Shown here: piece by piece, positions 53,832 to 64,000 of the stretch
Layout: every line of letters begins with the position of its first letter
Position numbering within the stretch: the stretch's first letter is position 1
Position numbers and translations under genes: made by a program
DNA from: Symbiotaphrina buchneri
Taxonomy: Eukaryota > Ascomycota > Symbiotaphrinales > Symbiotaphrinaceae
DNA: 64,000 bases
NCBI GenBank assembly: GCA_001599915.1
Contig: BCIG01000020.1
Location: 397,416 to 461,415, forward strand
Direction: 5' to 3'
Notes under the pieces: model-generated
Databases searched by the model: none
Told to the model about the DNA's origin: nothing
The model's input: only the letters and a program-made list of their open reading frames with translations

Positions 53832-55487
53832 ATGGGTGAACTGCTAGATTTCATCCTGAACCATGAGGAGCAATTTCGAAGGTACATCTCCTAGCCATGC
53901 CATTACTATCGGACGCAGTTTTGAATGATCTCATACGTGTACAGGGCGCGGCTGGCTTCCCTCTACTCCGACTTTCGCGTCCAACGCACCGTGAACCCCC
54001 ATGGCTACTCCGCAAATGTGGACGCTTGGGAGACTGCACTCGCAAATGCTGCCAGGGCAGGTCTGATACCGTCGCGTGGAGGGCACAACGATCTTTTGAT
54101 ACTGCATACTGGCGAGGATCTTCTGCGGGCGCTGGAGACCAAGGAATGGGGCCGCCCGTTGGCCTTGGGCGCCGTCATTGTATGTGTTTTCTTCTACTGC
54201 AGTCTATGCTGTGGGCTCCACTGATGCCTGGTTTTGCAGAGTGAGGCCGTCGAACGGCGGGAGCTGTTTCCGCTGCAGGCCTTTTTAACGGCCAAATCCA
54301 GTATTGTCCGCCACGGCTGGACCGTGGACCCCTGGCAGATAGCTTCATGGGCGTTGAGGCGCTTGGGGGTGTTCGGAGGCATGTCGGCTGGTGATGTAAA
54401 AGCTGGCCACTTCGTTGTCATTCGGAATACCAAAGTAATGGGATTGTGTATATTTTTGGAAGTTCTATTTACTGATAATTTCTAGGAAGCTTCCGATGCA
54501 GTCTTGAGGAAGGCTTCGGGTTGGACCAACCGAGTTGACCGAGTCTTGTCAAGAACCACCTTTGAGAAGATATTTGCAGATGCGCTTAATAAGGACCATG
54601 AACTTTCGAAGACGGACTTCGATGTCCTACTCACATACCTGGCGCGCGATTTAGGAGAAGTTGCATATGATGGCCAGGTAAGTGAGTGAAATTAGTTATA
54701 CAGTCATAGAAGCTAAGTACGTGATCTGAAGACTATCAAATTCAAGCCCCCAACAGGCAACCTGACGCCAATCTCGACGGAAGACACATCTATAGCATCT
54801 TTGAAAACACTTATTGCGGATCTAACACAGCAAGTGGCGTCACTTGACAGCCGTATCAGCGAATTAACTTCGGCCGCACACGCGGCTATGCAACGAAAGA
54901 ACCGAGTCTCGGCCCTAGCATCCTTGCGGGGCAAGAAACTCGCCGAAACATCGCTCCAACGCCGCTCAGAGACACTGCTGCAGTTGGAGGAAGTACTCAC
55001 GAAGGTCGAGCAAGCAGCCGATCAGGTCGAGCTCGTGCGGGTCATGCAAGCAAGCACGGGCGTATTGAAGGGCCTGCATAAGGAGCTGGGGCCTGTGGAA
55101 AATGTCGAAGATGTCGTAGCACAATTGAGGGACGAAATGGGTAAAGTAGATGAGGTCGGAAGTATCATCAACGAAGCCGGGCCTGTCGCTGACGAAGCCG
55201 AATTGGATGACGAACTGGCGGCTATGGAACGAGAAGAAGACCAGCGTAAGGAGAAAGAGAGTACAGTCCAACGAGAACAGCAACGGCTGGAAAGGGAGAA
55301 AGCTGAAGCAGAGACACTTGCTGAGAGAATGCCGCCGGCACCAACTCAAGAACCCGAGGCAGCAATACAGGAAGACACGGAGAAAATGCGTCGACTTTCT
55401 TTGGACGAAAATCGGCCGCCGAAGGCAGCAGAAACAGACTCTGTGACCCGGCATGCCGCTGCTGAAGCCGAGCATGCCGTGGTGTGA
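53832..55487 (+). CDS. ESCRT-III-like protein, CHMP7 family
   Basis: Snf7-family protein; CHMP7-type proteins recruit ESCRT-III to nuclear-envelope sites in animals and yeasts. Five exons, 53832-53881, 53945-54179, 54240-54434, 54486-54677 and 54732-55487, give 475 residues. The N-terminal half (MGELLDFILNHEEQFRRARL, RPLALGAVISEAVERRELFP, WALRRLGVFG) fits the paired winged-helix region of CHMP7. The C-terminal half is a Snf7 domain, with SLKTLIADLTQQVASLDSRI, RKNRVSALASLRGKKLAE and KVEQAADQVELVRVMQASTG, then acidic helices (VGSIINEAG, ELDDELAAMEREED) and a charged coiled coil. All four intron phases restore one continuous frame. Confidence 0.88.
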
Positions 55488-55775
55488 TAAAGGTATAATA
55501 ACTAGAATATGAAAAGAGGGGCTACCGCAGGGCATTCTAGACTGGTGGCGGATCATATCTTCTGAAAGAAGACTCATGGGCATTGCAAGGCATCCTACTC
55601 ACAGCACAGGAGCATGAACCCGACTACATGGTGAAAGTTGCGGCTGTAGTGCCTACAGTACACTCGAGCAAACCGGACTCCCGAGCGAAGAAGCCGCGTA
55701 CACTATTTGGCAACTGTCTTTCACAGATGGATGAAGGGCACAGCGTGCAGTATTTGCGAATCGGAGAGGACGTTG

Positions 55776-57283
55776 CTATGGTATAGGGGGCCACTCAGTA
55801 TTCGCTACTGTTACTGCATAAATCTCAGGCTTATTCTGTGGCGGCTGATTCGAAGCGTTTTCCAAAGCTTGCCGATCCCCAAAACTCAGCGCCAGATCAT
55901 CTTGCTTCATCTTATCGTCGGCTATCTCGTCGCCGTTGTCCATACCTATGTCTGCAGTATTCCTTTCATAGGAACTTGGAGTGATGTCCCTATCAAGCAA
56001 AGTTCCGGGCCCCGGATTGTTTGGTTGTCCATCAATATCTGCATCACTCCCTGCGGACATCACACCGGCTGGCGCCTGGACGTCATCCTTCTCAGAATTG
56101 GAGGTTTCAGTCACTCCTTCCTGCTCTACCTTAGGTTTAGTCCGATTCATTCGGGCATTAGCAATCAGTTGTTGGAAGTCGGCGTTGTGATTGGTCGACC
56201 AAGCAGAAGCATCGAAATCCTTCCTCATGACCGCATTTGCAGCGTCTGGTGGCCCAATCACGTTGGCTGCTCTTCCACCCTGCGTCCTCTCCCATGTGTC
56301 GAGCTCTTGCAACAACTCCTTCTTGGGTCGGGGTTTCGATGAATCACAGTTGGCATTCCAAAGATTCACCCATTCAGTATGACGCCGCTGCATAAGTGCT
56401 TTCGGGCCCCATGATGGAATTCCTAGCTCAGTGAGTTTCTTTTTCAGCGCAGTGTCTTTATAGAGTGAATAATTAAGCTTTGGAAGTCGTTCGGGCGCCT
56501 TTTTCTGCTGCTGTAATGTTTGAGTAGGGGATGCTGATTGTGATGACGGAGTACTAAGTGACGTATTAGCGATATACCGTGCATTTATGTGGACTGCGCA
56601 CCTTGCAATGAGTCTCGGTTGTATCTGCCGTGATACATGTGTCTCTGATCCACATGTGTCCAAGTGACCGTATACCGCCTCGACTTTCATTTGGCGCCCA
56701 CAGATGGGACAAGGCACGAGTCCGTCGTCTTATGTGAGTAGTAGTTAGAGGGCGTTCTTCGGACAAGTCTTCCAGGATTCATACCTGGTTCATAGTCTTC
56801 GTCCCCATCATCACTCATGATCTCGACAGAGGCTTGCACTTGCTCTGCCCGCCTCCGTAGTTGAGATCTGGTCCTCCTTCTCTGGTTCATTTGTTCATCG
56901 CCTCCATCATCCAGCGCGGTATCTTCCAACTTTCTCTTTTGACCTGCATGAGGCCTTGAAGATTGAGTGACTCTAGGCTCACGGGCGAACTGTAACGCGG
57001 AAGGCCTAGCACGTTGGAAGGCTTCAACGAGTTCCTGAACAGTGCCGTTCCTTCGCAGCCTTAATTCCTGGTCCTCGCTGCGGCATGCCGGGCATTTCCC
57101 ATCACTTGCGAGACATCGTCGAATGCACAGAGAACAGAAGGTGTGAGAACATGAAGTGATCATGGGCGTAGTGAAGAAGTCCTTGCACACTTGACACCGC
57201 AGGGCTGATTCCACCGGCGCGAGCTCTGAAAGAGGTGTATTCAGCCAATCGGTGGCGTCGGTGAAGCCAGCGTTGTTGTCCAT
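55776..57283 (-). CDS. RAD18: Postreplication repair E3 ligase RAD18
   Basis: RING-type ubiquitin ligase that mono-ubiquitinates PCNA with Rad6 to start translesion synthesis. Three exons, 56785-57283, 56602-56728 and 55776-56553, give 467 residues. The C3HC4 RING reads CQVCKDFFTTPMITSCSHTF and continues to CPACRSED, near residues 30-70. The UBZ4 finger CPICGRQMKVEAVYGHLDTC is completed only after splicing across 56729-56784. A SAP domain, LTELGIPSWGPKALMQRRHT, and the acidic Rad6-binding region follow. The second intron (56554-56601, 48 nt) is in frame without a stop and would add 16 residues if kept. Its CGCTAAT branch and CTTAG acceptor suggest it is spliced. It diverges from POL32 across 315 bp. 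Confidence 0.94.
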
Positions 57284-57598
57284 GACAGCATAGCCGTAGA
57301 TATCAGCTGAAATCCTGCATAAGCTTGGAGGTTGTTGAGGGCCCCTCGACACAGATATCGAAGCAGCAGCAGTGCGCGCACGCACCGGTTGAAACGCGCG
57401 ACCTCAATGATGAGGTCAACTCTAAATGCGCGGAAGTTGATGACTAATGCAGTCGCTACGCGCTTTACGCGTGGGCCATTAAAGTTCGTGATTCGGGATG
57501 CATGTGCAGACAAAGATAACAGCACGAGTGCCGTAGCTCTGGCCAGCAACAAGTCTGGGAAGCACTTCTTCAGAGAATAGAGCTTTGCAGTCATTCGA
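57284..57598. promoter_or_regulatory. Shared promoter interval RAD18 / POL32 with ACGCGT box
   Basis: The 315-bp interval holds an exact MluI cell-cycle box (ACGCGT, 57467-57472), the binding site of MBF in yeasts, and a nearby GAAACGCGCG at 57391-57400. A GACCTCA/TGAGGTC short inverted repeat lies next to it. MBF drives G1/S expression of replication and repair genes in yeasts, which would suit both flanking genes. Binding in this species is inference. Confidence 0.6.
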
Positions 57599-59457
57599 AT
57601 GGCTCCTCAGCAATACAGAGAGTACCTGGCCCAACGAGTGCTTAATGATGGCCAAATTGTAAGCTCATCAGGGCCCTTATCCATTGCAGTTCAATCTGAA
57701 CCCCACCAAACAGTGCACTTATCGCAACTTGAGTCGGGCTCTAAGGGTCCATTGCAACACAGCAAAGGAGTAAGTGACCTCTTTGAGCCAACGTGTTGCT
57801 GCAGCTGACTGATAATAGGATGCTCTATGAATTTCACAACCAACAGAATTTGAAGAAACCTGGATCCGTACATGCTACATATCTCCTTGCGGGCATCCAA
57901 CATGTGAAGTCACCCGTGGTAGCTAATGGCACCAACGGCGTCAATGGCACTCAGCAGAGTGATGGGCAAGATTATCCGCCAAGTAGTCCGCAAATCAGCA
58001 GTTCAGCACCCGACCACGAGGAAGAAGACATGATGGTTATCAAGTCGATAACTCTAGTCAAAGAGGAGGATCTCGAGAGTCAGTCTCCAATCGGATCTTT
58101 TGGACATTGTACTTTCTTCTAAAGCCAGATGCAGAAGCAAAGGCACGATATCAGACTATCACATCAATCCATGTCTATAGCCTTGAGCCTCAGACCCTCA
58201 AGGTATGCGCGGATCAGCCTGATTCCTCGTTCATCAACTAAGCCCATTGTTTAGAACTTGCAAATACTGTCCGATTCGAACCGCGAGATACGAGTTAAGT
58301 ATGCTAGCGAAGATCCTATTACTTCGGCGAGAGTATATGGGACAATAGAGAATCCTCGTGTCAAGGTAGGTTTTAGGAGAAGTTACTTATGCTACCCTGG
58401 AGAACTGATACATTCGTATGTAGCGGAGAACCCTTAAAGGACCGCCGCCAGCAGCTGCACCATCTACCGTCTCCGCCAAGGAGGCCCCCAAGAGTATGCC
58501 AGCTATAAAGAGGGCTGACTCCGGCGCGGGTTCGCAAATAGAGCCCAAATTGAAGAAAGAGGACTCTGGGGAGAAAGCGCAGAAGAGCACGGAGGCAGCC
58601 TTAACGACGGGCAAAAGGCCGCAGAACAAGCCACCAAGTCTGAAGAGGGACCAGTCGGACATTTTCAAATCGTTCTCCAAGTCGAGACCAAAAGTAAAGA
58701 AGGAGGAAACAGATTCATCAGCAGCTGCTTCGCCAGCAATGTCTGGTATTGATTCTGTGAGCTGACCTACTTCCCGTCTGCGTGCGAGTGCTGACGCCGA
58801 AATAGCCTAGTCTAGACGCCCCAGAAGATGGTACTTCAGACCCCGCCTCCACCTTTCATGATACTTACTACTGCAGAACCAATGAGAGACGCATCGGAAG
58901 ACGAACAAGAAGAGGACTTCGCAGTGGGCACTTCCAAGGAACAGAGTGCCGCAGATAGACAGAGAAAAGCAGCACGGGAAGAGGCTCTGAGGAAGATGAT
59001 GGAGGATGATGGTGAGGTTGAGAGTCTTTGTGAGGGCACAATCGCTGATTTTAGACAGAAGATGAACCCATGGAACCTGCATCCAAGACAATTGATGCGC
59101 ACGAGGAGACTGACCATACAGAGGCGAATACCTCGCAGGAGCCAGACTCGCAAGAAGCCAAAGTCACCGTCTCAAATGGACGAAGGCGCGGTCGAAGAAG
59201 AGTTATGAAGAAAAGGACCACGAGGGATGATGAGGGCTTCTTGGGTTTGTCACTGCCATGGCTCCCGGAGCAATTCAGACATCTGCTGACTCTTTCTTGT
59301 AGTGACTACGGAAGAACCGGTGTGGGAATCATTCTCGGAAGAAGATGCGCCTCCGCCAAAACCGAAGCCGGTTTTCCCTTCTTCGTCTGCAGCTAAACCT
59401 AAGAAAGGCGGGAAAGGTGCCCAAGGAAGCATCATGTCTTTCTTCACCAAGAAGTAG
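57599..59457 (+). CDS. POL32: DNA polymerase delta subunit POL32 (POLD3/Cdc27)
   Basis: Non-catalytic subunit of polymerase delta that links it to PCNA and supports translesion and break-induced synthesis. Ten exons, 57599-57658, 57714-57769, 57819-58078, 58129-58202, 58255-58365, 58424-58756, 58806-58830, 58877-59011, 59059-59244 and 59303-59457, give 464 residues. The winged-helix start reads TYRNLSRALRVHCNTAKEML, followed by YEFHNQQN. A repeat-poor region ends near ITSIHVYSLEPQTLK. The rest is lysine/glutamate-rich and disordered. The C-terminal PIP box is QGSIMSFFTKK, the PCNA-binding motif expected for the family. Exon 7 is 25 nt. All acceptors were chosen because they restore the frame, the one at 58128 being a CCAG rather than the earlier AAAG. 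Confidence 0.92.
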
Positions 59458-59765
59458 CGTGTACAGCAACGACGCCGACAGTCTCCTCTGGTCAACGGCA
59501 GTAAGAAGGACATTTAATCGGAGTGCAGAGTAATTATGATAATGTAGAACACATGACAGGAGTTAGTGACCGTTGCAGGAGGGTTCCTGAGCATCGACTC
59601 GCTCCGGTGATGGTCGGCGTCTTGTCGGTGTAGGAGTGTATGAGGTTTGACTCTTGGCGTACCGTGGCAAACGTAACCTTTGTTTGGCCGTTTCTCAACG
59701 GTGTTTCAAGTCAATTTGGAAACATTGTCACCTGCATTGCGCCGCGTCTGCAGGAGTCAAAGAAG
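59458..59765. other. Intergenic stretch POL32 to mutarotase
   Basis: Nothing is recognised apart from an open in-frame 42-codon extension upstream of the mutarotase start, which lacks conserved features. Confidence 0.45.
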
Positions 59766-60290
59766 ATGTCAACAGATAAGGCTGGATCTGTTAAACGGGT
59801 GGGCCAATTGGTCCATTTGAAGCCATCCCAAGTCGAGGCATACAAGAAATGTCACGCCGAAGTGTGGCCGGAAGTCCTCGAGCAAATCCGCGATTCCAAT
59901 ATCCGGGATTGTGAGTTTCCCAAATGGCTGGCCAAATGAAGATTTGCGAAGCATTCTAGATTGTTCAATTTTCAATTGTTTCTGACTTCAGTACTTGCAG
60001 ATTCCATCTTCTTTGACGGAGATCGCACGTTGTTTTCTTCGTTCAAATACGTGGGCAACGACTGGGATGGCGACATGAAACGAATGGCAGAGAATCCCAA
60101 GGTCAAGGAGTGGTGGACCATGACAGACAGCATGCAGGTACGCTATCAATCCCCTTCAAGCTTGCGTATTATCTGTCCGAATTATCCCTGACTCTTTTTC
60201 TTGGGCTAGGAGAGTCCTGTCCCTGGAGCTACTGGAAGTGCGGACGGGCCGTGGTGGAAGCAGCTCGAGGAGGTGTTCTACACCGACTAA
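59766..60290 (+). CDS. L-rhamnose mutarotase (RhaM family)
   Basis: Interconverts alpha and beta anomers of L-rhamnose, a sugar freed from pectin. Three exons, 59766-59910, 60001-60137 and 60210-60290, give 120 residues, the usual length. The family signature is GQLVHLKPSQVEAYKKCHAE, with the active-site His and the neighbouring Tyr, followed by VWPEVLEQIRDSNIRDYS. Further conserved parts are IFFDGDRTLFSSFKYVG and ENPKVKEWWTMTDSMQ, with the Trp pair lining the pocket in RhaM. No other rhamnose gene is close, so the link to L-rhamnose catabolism rests on family knowledge. Confidence 0.9.
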
Positions 60291-60665
60291 ACGAGCATCA
60301 ACCGCCGAGAAAAAAGTAAATAAAGTCAATGATAACATTCTGTTTCAGGGTCGATCCATGTTTCTGATCTAGTAACTGATTATTTTGCATTTATCTGGGA
60401 CCGATGTGAAACAATAGGACCCCTTTATTGCATGATTTCGGAGGAGTTTATTTAGAGCTCCCGATACGAGGATAAGGCTACCTTACCTACAAAGACGCAT
60501 TGAAGCGCAGATAGATGAGCATGCATAAGGGCCGGTCGGGACTCTCGTATCCTGACGGCTGGTGCTCGACTCCAATGCTTGCTTCTGAAATATCTCTGTC
60601 TGCCCTCAATTGAACTGATCCCGTTGCGAAAATTGCTCCAGTTATCCAATTGATTGAACGAATGA
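60291..60665. other. Intergenic stretch upstream of GH125 gene
   Basis: This 375-bp interval shows no gene. A TACCTTACCTAC word lies near 60480. Confidence 0.45.
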
Positions 60666-62790
60666 ATGCATCACCGGCTCGGCCAATTGTTGCAGCAGCA
60701 GCCTTCGTCGCTCGGACCTCCCCGAGCTACGCATGACAGTGCGGGCACATCTCGAGTCGCAAGCGCCAATGACCGGCTACGAATACCCTCTCCCGACCAC
60801 CAACCTTCTTCTCTCTTGACACTCCCTCTTTACCGCTCAAGACACATACCACCGAGTTTCTGGAGTTCTAGGAAAGCCGGCGTCAAGAAACGCCCGGCTC
60901 CCCTTCAGCTTGCAACCCAGACTCGAGGCGCGAGTTCGCGCGCAACCCTGGTCGCCATGGCACTGCTAATGACGGCATTTCTCCTGGTACTAGCTGGCCT
61001 GGTCTTCAATGGCATGGCCGCCGATGCGCAGGCGCATCAGAATCAAGCTCTCAGGGAGAGGGCAGCAGGGCAAGAGCCTATGATGTCCGATCTGGACAGG
61101 TTCAAAGTTTGTCCGGATTACAAGCATTATGCCACCTTTCCACAGTATGTCAACCCATGAAATCTGTCAATTGAACAAGCCTAATGCAGATTCGACCTTT
61201 AGTCGACCCTTCAGCGAAGGGGACATGGGCCTTCCATTTCAACGGCCTGCGCCCGCATGCCGAACGTTCACATCTCCCTTGGTGGAGAAGATCATCAGCG
61301 ATCTCACGGAACGCATACAAGACAAGGACTTGGCACGAATCTTCGAAAATGCCTTTCCAAATACCCTAGATACCACCGTACGTTGGCACGTCGACGGAAC
61401 ACAAAAACAAAGCAAGCAAAAGCATGCCCATGGCCGTGTAGCAGGTTCATGGGAAGGCGCGCAGAGCTTCATCGTGACTGGAGACATTAACGCCGAATGG
61501 TTGAGAGACTCGACCAACCAACTCCAGCAATATCAGATCTTGGCAAGGAGTGATAAGAAGATCGAGAACCTTATATTGGGAGCTATTAATACCCAGGCCG
61601 AGTTCGTAATCGAGTCTCCATACTGCAATGCTTTTCAACCGCCTCCACCCAGTCGTATACCGCACACGAGCAATGGGCAGGATGATGTGGTCCATCCAGC
61701 CTACGAACAGGCATTTGTATTTGAGTGCAAGTATGAGCTGGATTCTTTGGCGCATTTCCTTCGCCTGGCAAATCAGTTTTACAACCACACGGGGTCCACG
61801 GCTTTCCTGACCCCTAGGTTCTATATGGCCTTGAACACAGTCCTGGAGGTCCTAGAACAACAAGCAAAGCCAACTTTTAACACGACCACCAATCAGTTTA
61901 TGCGGAACGAGTACACGTTCCGCAGGCGCACCGATTTGGGTACAGAGACTTTGAATCTAGCGGGCGTTGGCAATCCACTTAATGCAGGGACGGGCCTAAT
62001 ACGCAGCGCTTTCCGCCCTAGTGATGATGCTACCATCCTTGGCTTTTTCATACCTGCCAATGCGATGATGGCCACTGAGCTGAAATTGTTGGCTGATCTT
62101 GTCAAAACGGACGGCAAGCTTGAAATGGCGCAGAAACTTTTGGAATGGGGACAGTCCATTGAAGCGGGAATATGGGAGCACGGTACGGTTAATCATAAAA
62201 AATATGGGGAAGTCTTTGCCTATGAAGTGGACGGCTATGGGTCGTCAATCTTGATGGATGACGCAAACATCCCGTCTCTGCTCGCTTTACCCATGTTAGG
62301 CTTCGTCGACGCATCTGATAAAGTCTACCAGAACACAAGAAAAATGATCTTGGAGAAGAGTGGGAACCCTTACTACCTCAAAGGGAAAGGCTTCCACGGA
62401 ATTGGTGGGCCCCACGTAAGTGGACCCTTCCCCCTCATACTGCCACAGCTGACCCTTTTGCAGATTGGGCTGCAAAATGCTTGGCCAATGAGTCTACTCG
62501 TTCAGGCAATGACCAGTGACGATGACATAGAAATTTCACAAGCCATCAATGCTGTTCGAAACGTCAGTATGCTAGGCCTGGTACACGAGAGTATCAACGT
62601 CGAGAAGCCTAGAGACTATACGAGTAAGCCTTCACATCTCTGATCTTATTGACCTGCCTAACTAATCCGTTCCTCAGGGAGCTGGTTTGCCTGGGCCAAT
62701 TCTGTCTTTGCGCAGACGATACTAGATGTGGCGAGCAGGAAGCCTCATCTATTATTTGGAGATGATGCCGAGCCGTACATCATTGAATGA
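60666..62790 (+). CDS. GH125 glycosidase-like membrane protein (Mug157)
   Basis: Family GH125 (DUF1237), related to exo-alpha-1,6-mannosidases and to S. pombe Mug157. Four exons, 60666-61144, 61203-62415, 62464-62623 and 62678-62790, give 654 residues. A type II membrane layout is likely: a basic N terminus of about 90 residues, one hydrophobic segment (MALLMTAFLLVLAGLVFNGM), then the catalytic domain in the secretory lumen. The domain shows FKVCPDYKHYATFPHRPFSE, MGLPFQRPAPACRTF, ENAFPNTLDTTVRWH, FIVTGDINAEWLRDSTNQLQ and YGSSILMDDANIPSLLALP. The third intron (62416-62463, 48 nt) is stop-free; retention would add 16 residues. The acceptor at 61202 alone yields PHRPFSEG. Activity on a specific glycan cannot be told. 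Confidence 0.93.
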
Positions 62791-63236
62791 GCATGGTATC
62801 CTCACGTTTTATGACTGGCATCTTATGATGGCCATATGTGAATTTTGGAGTGGAACGACAGCGATCATCGGCGGCTGTCACGTTGCATAGCGACCTTTGA
62901 GATACCAGAGTATAGACATTATGAAATCAAGCTGATACAAGTATCTCGACGTGTCCCTCTTGTCATCTAGGAGTGACATGTACCGTCCTATGTAACATGA
63001 GAAACAGTAATGGCAGTTCTCAGGGGTTCAGTGGAGGAGGATTAACCGTAGCCGGATTAGGTAAGCGAGCTGGTGCGCGTCTCGGAGTCGGGAGCTCTGC
63101 CTGGATGACAAGCTCTCAGAGCCGCCCATCGACATACGAAGCTACGTAGAGATAAATCATCACCATCCAACAACGACATCTACGGATATCATCTCCGCCT
63201 CTATTCACAGGGTATTCGAAGCAATAACCGATCACG
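62791..63236. other. Intergenic stretch upstream of UMP1
   Basis: This 446-bp interval separates tandem plus-strand genes. No gene is recognised. Confidence 0.45.
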
Positions 63237-63963
63237 ATGGTGCGTGGACTTATTCCTCACTCCTCACCGTCCGTCTTACACACAAGCTGCATCCCTCACT
63301 ATCCACCGCACCTATCTCCGGGCCTGAAAGAGCCATCCATGAACCATCCAGCACATACTGACGCGTCTTCCAGTCTCTCCGCGTCGCCCCGGCGCCGACC
63401 CACCCCTCATCCACGACCAACCTCTCAACCCGGACACTCCCACCCTCCACACCCAGCAAGGACCTTCCCCTCGGCGCTCCCTCCGCGCCCGGAATCCACG
63501 ACACCCTTCGCTCTCGCATAACCCTCCCCAGCACAAACACCGCCACCCCCGCACCGCTGCAATCCAGCCACCCGCTCGAGTCGCGGCTGGCGAACTGGCA
63601 GGCGACGCAGGACGCGCTGAAGATGGAGGGCCTGCGGCGGACGTTTGGGATCGCAGAGCCCGTGCGTCGCGGCATGGAGCTGAAGATCTGTCGTGAGGGC
63701 GAGTGGAGGCCCGCTCTATTGGGGAGTGCTGGCTCGGCGAGCGGGATGGGCGTTCATGAGGAGATCCTCAGGGGCTTGGATACGACGGTGGCGTGGGAGG
63801 ATGTTTTTACTGCTGGTAAGTTGTGTGATTGTGAAGGAGTTGTGAGGGGACTCCTGGCAGATGGGAAGATGCTGATGAGTGCTTTTTAACCGTAGGCGAA
63901 GAGTTCCGCGAGGCGCCAGATGTCCATACCGAGATGGAGCATCGATTGAGGATGAACTGGTAG
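63237..63963 (+). CDS. UMP1: Proteasome maturation factor UMP1
   Basis: Chaperone that guides assembly of 20S proteasome half-mers and is degraded as the first substrate. Three coding exons, 63237-63239, 63374-63815 and 63896-63963, give 170 residues. The first exon is only the ATG; the next reads SLRVAPAP, so the protein starts MSLRVAP like other fungal UMP1 proteins. Conserved parts are SAPGIHDTLRSRI, HPLESRLANWQATQDALKME, GLRRTFGIAEPVRRGMELKI, MGVHEEILRGLDTTVAWEDV and, after the last intron, TEMEHRLRMNW. The first intron is 134 nt with ATG directly followed by GTGCGT. The ending at RMNW is normal, so the gene is complete within the window. Confidence 0.92.
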
Positions 63964-64000
63964 GCTGGGGGTGCGGGAAGGCTGGTGTATTGGAGGAACG

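Noticed and set aside
55583-55786. Open frame of 67 codons between CHMP7-like gene and RAD18
   Set aside because: No conserved features; it overlaps the end of RAD18 and the 3' regions of two convergent genes.

Overview
This window looks like nuclear DNA of a filamentous ascomycete (Pezizomycotina). Genes are dense and mostly 0.3 to 1 kb apart. Introns are many and short, mostly 46 to 65 nt, with CTAAC or CTGAC branch sites. The orthologue set is typically fungal (external calcium-binding NADH dehydrogenase, Mug157-type glycosidase, ATP17, Tti2, Trs85), and an AT-rich block shows C-to-T type decay of the kind left by repeat-induced point mutation (RIP). I reconstructed 28 protein genes with about 86 introns, one tRNA gene and several repeats. 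I could not fix the class or genus.

Layout: 1-2800 is an AT-rich, gene-free block with a decayed long inverted repeat, a 20-bp minisatellite and AT microsatellites, followed by a small foldback element. The gene-rich part starts at 3104: U1A/U2B''-type snRNP protein (+), V-ATPase subunit D (-), SYF1 splicing factor (+), tRNA-Val(AAC), REX4 exonuclease (+), RNase H2 subunit C (+), a DUF4385 protein (-), ESA1 histone acetyltransferase (+), a 1389-residue low-complexity protein (-), ATP17 (-), NDUFS4-type complex I subunit (+), GID8 (-), uridine kinase (+), ESF1 (+), external NADH dehydrogenase (-), cohesin loader SCC2 (-), RPA12 (+), deoxyhypusine hydroxylase (-), DIM1 (+), FIG4 (+), TTI2 (-), CCA1 (-), a terminal-inverted-repeat element, TRS85 (+), CHMP7-like ESCRT-III (+), RAD18 (-), POL32 (+), L-rhamnose mutarotase (+), GH125/Mug157 (+) and UMP1 (+).

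The genes are housekeeping genes without an operon or metabolic cluster. Three divergent intervals stand out. ATP17 and the NDUFS4-type gene share a 303-bp interval, and both encode mitochondrial respiratory-chain proteins. RAD18 and POL32 share a 315-bp interval with an ACGCGT cell-cycle box, and both act in post-replication repair. The CCA1/TRS85 interval carries the transposon-like insertion.

The most unusual signals concern gene structure. A tRNA-Val gene has, besides its normal 17-nt anticodon-loop intron, a 49-nt D-loop insertion with the ends and branch site of a spliceosomal GC-AG intron. Coding exons of 7, 7, 10 and 11 nt occur in two neighbouring genes. GC-AG introns occur in VMA8 (two) and RNase H2C (one). 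GID8 and UMP1 have a start codon that is a complete coding exon by itself. All gene models were spliced by eye with reading-frame checks; no transcript data or database search was available.
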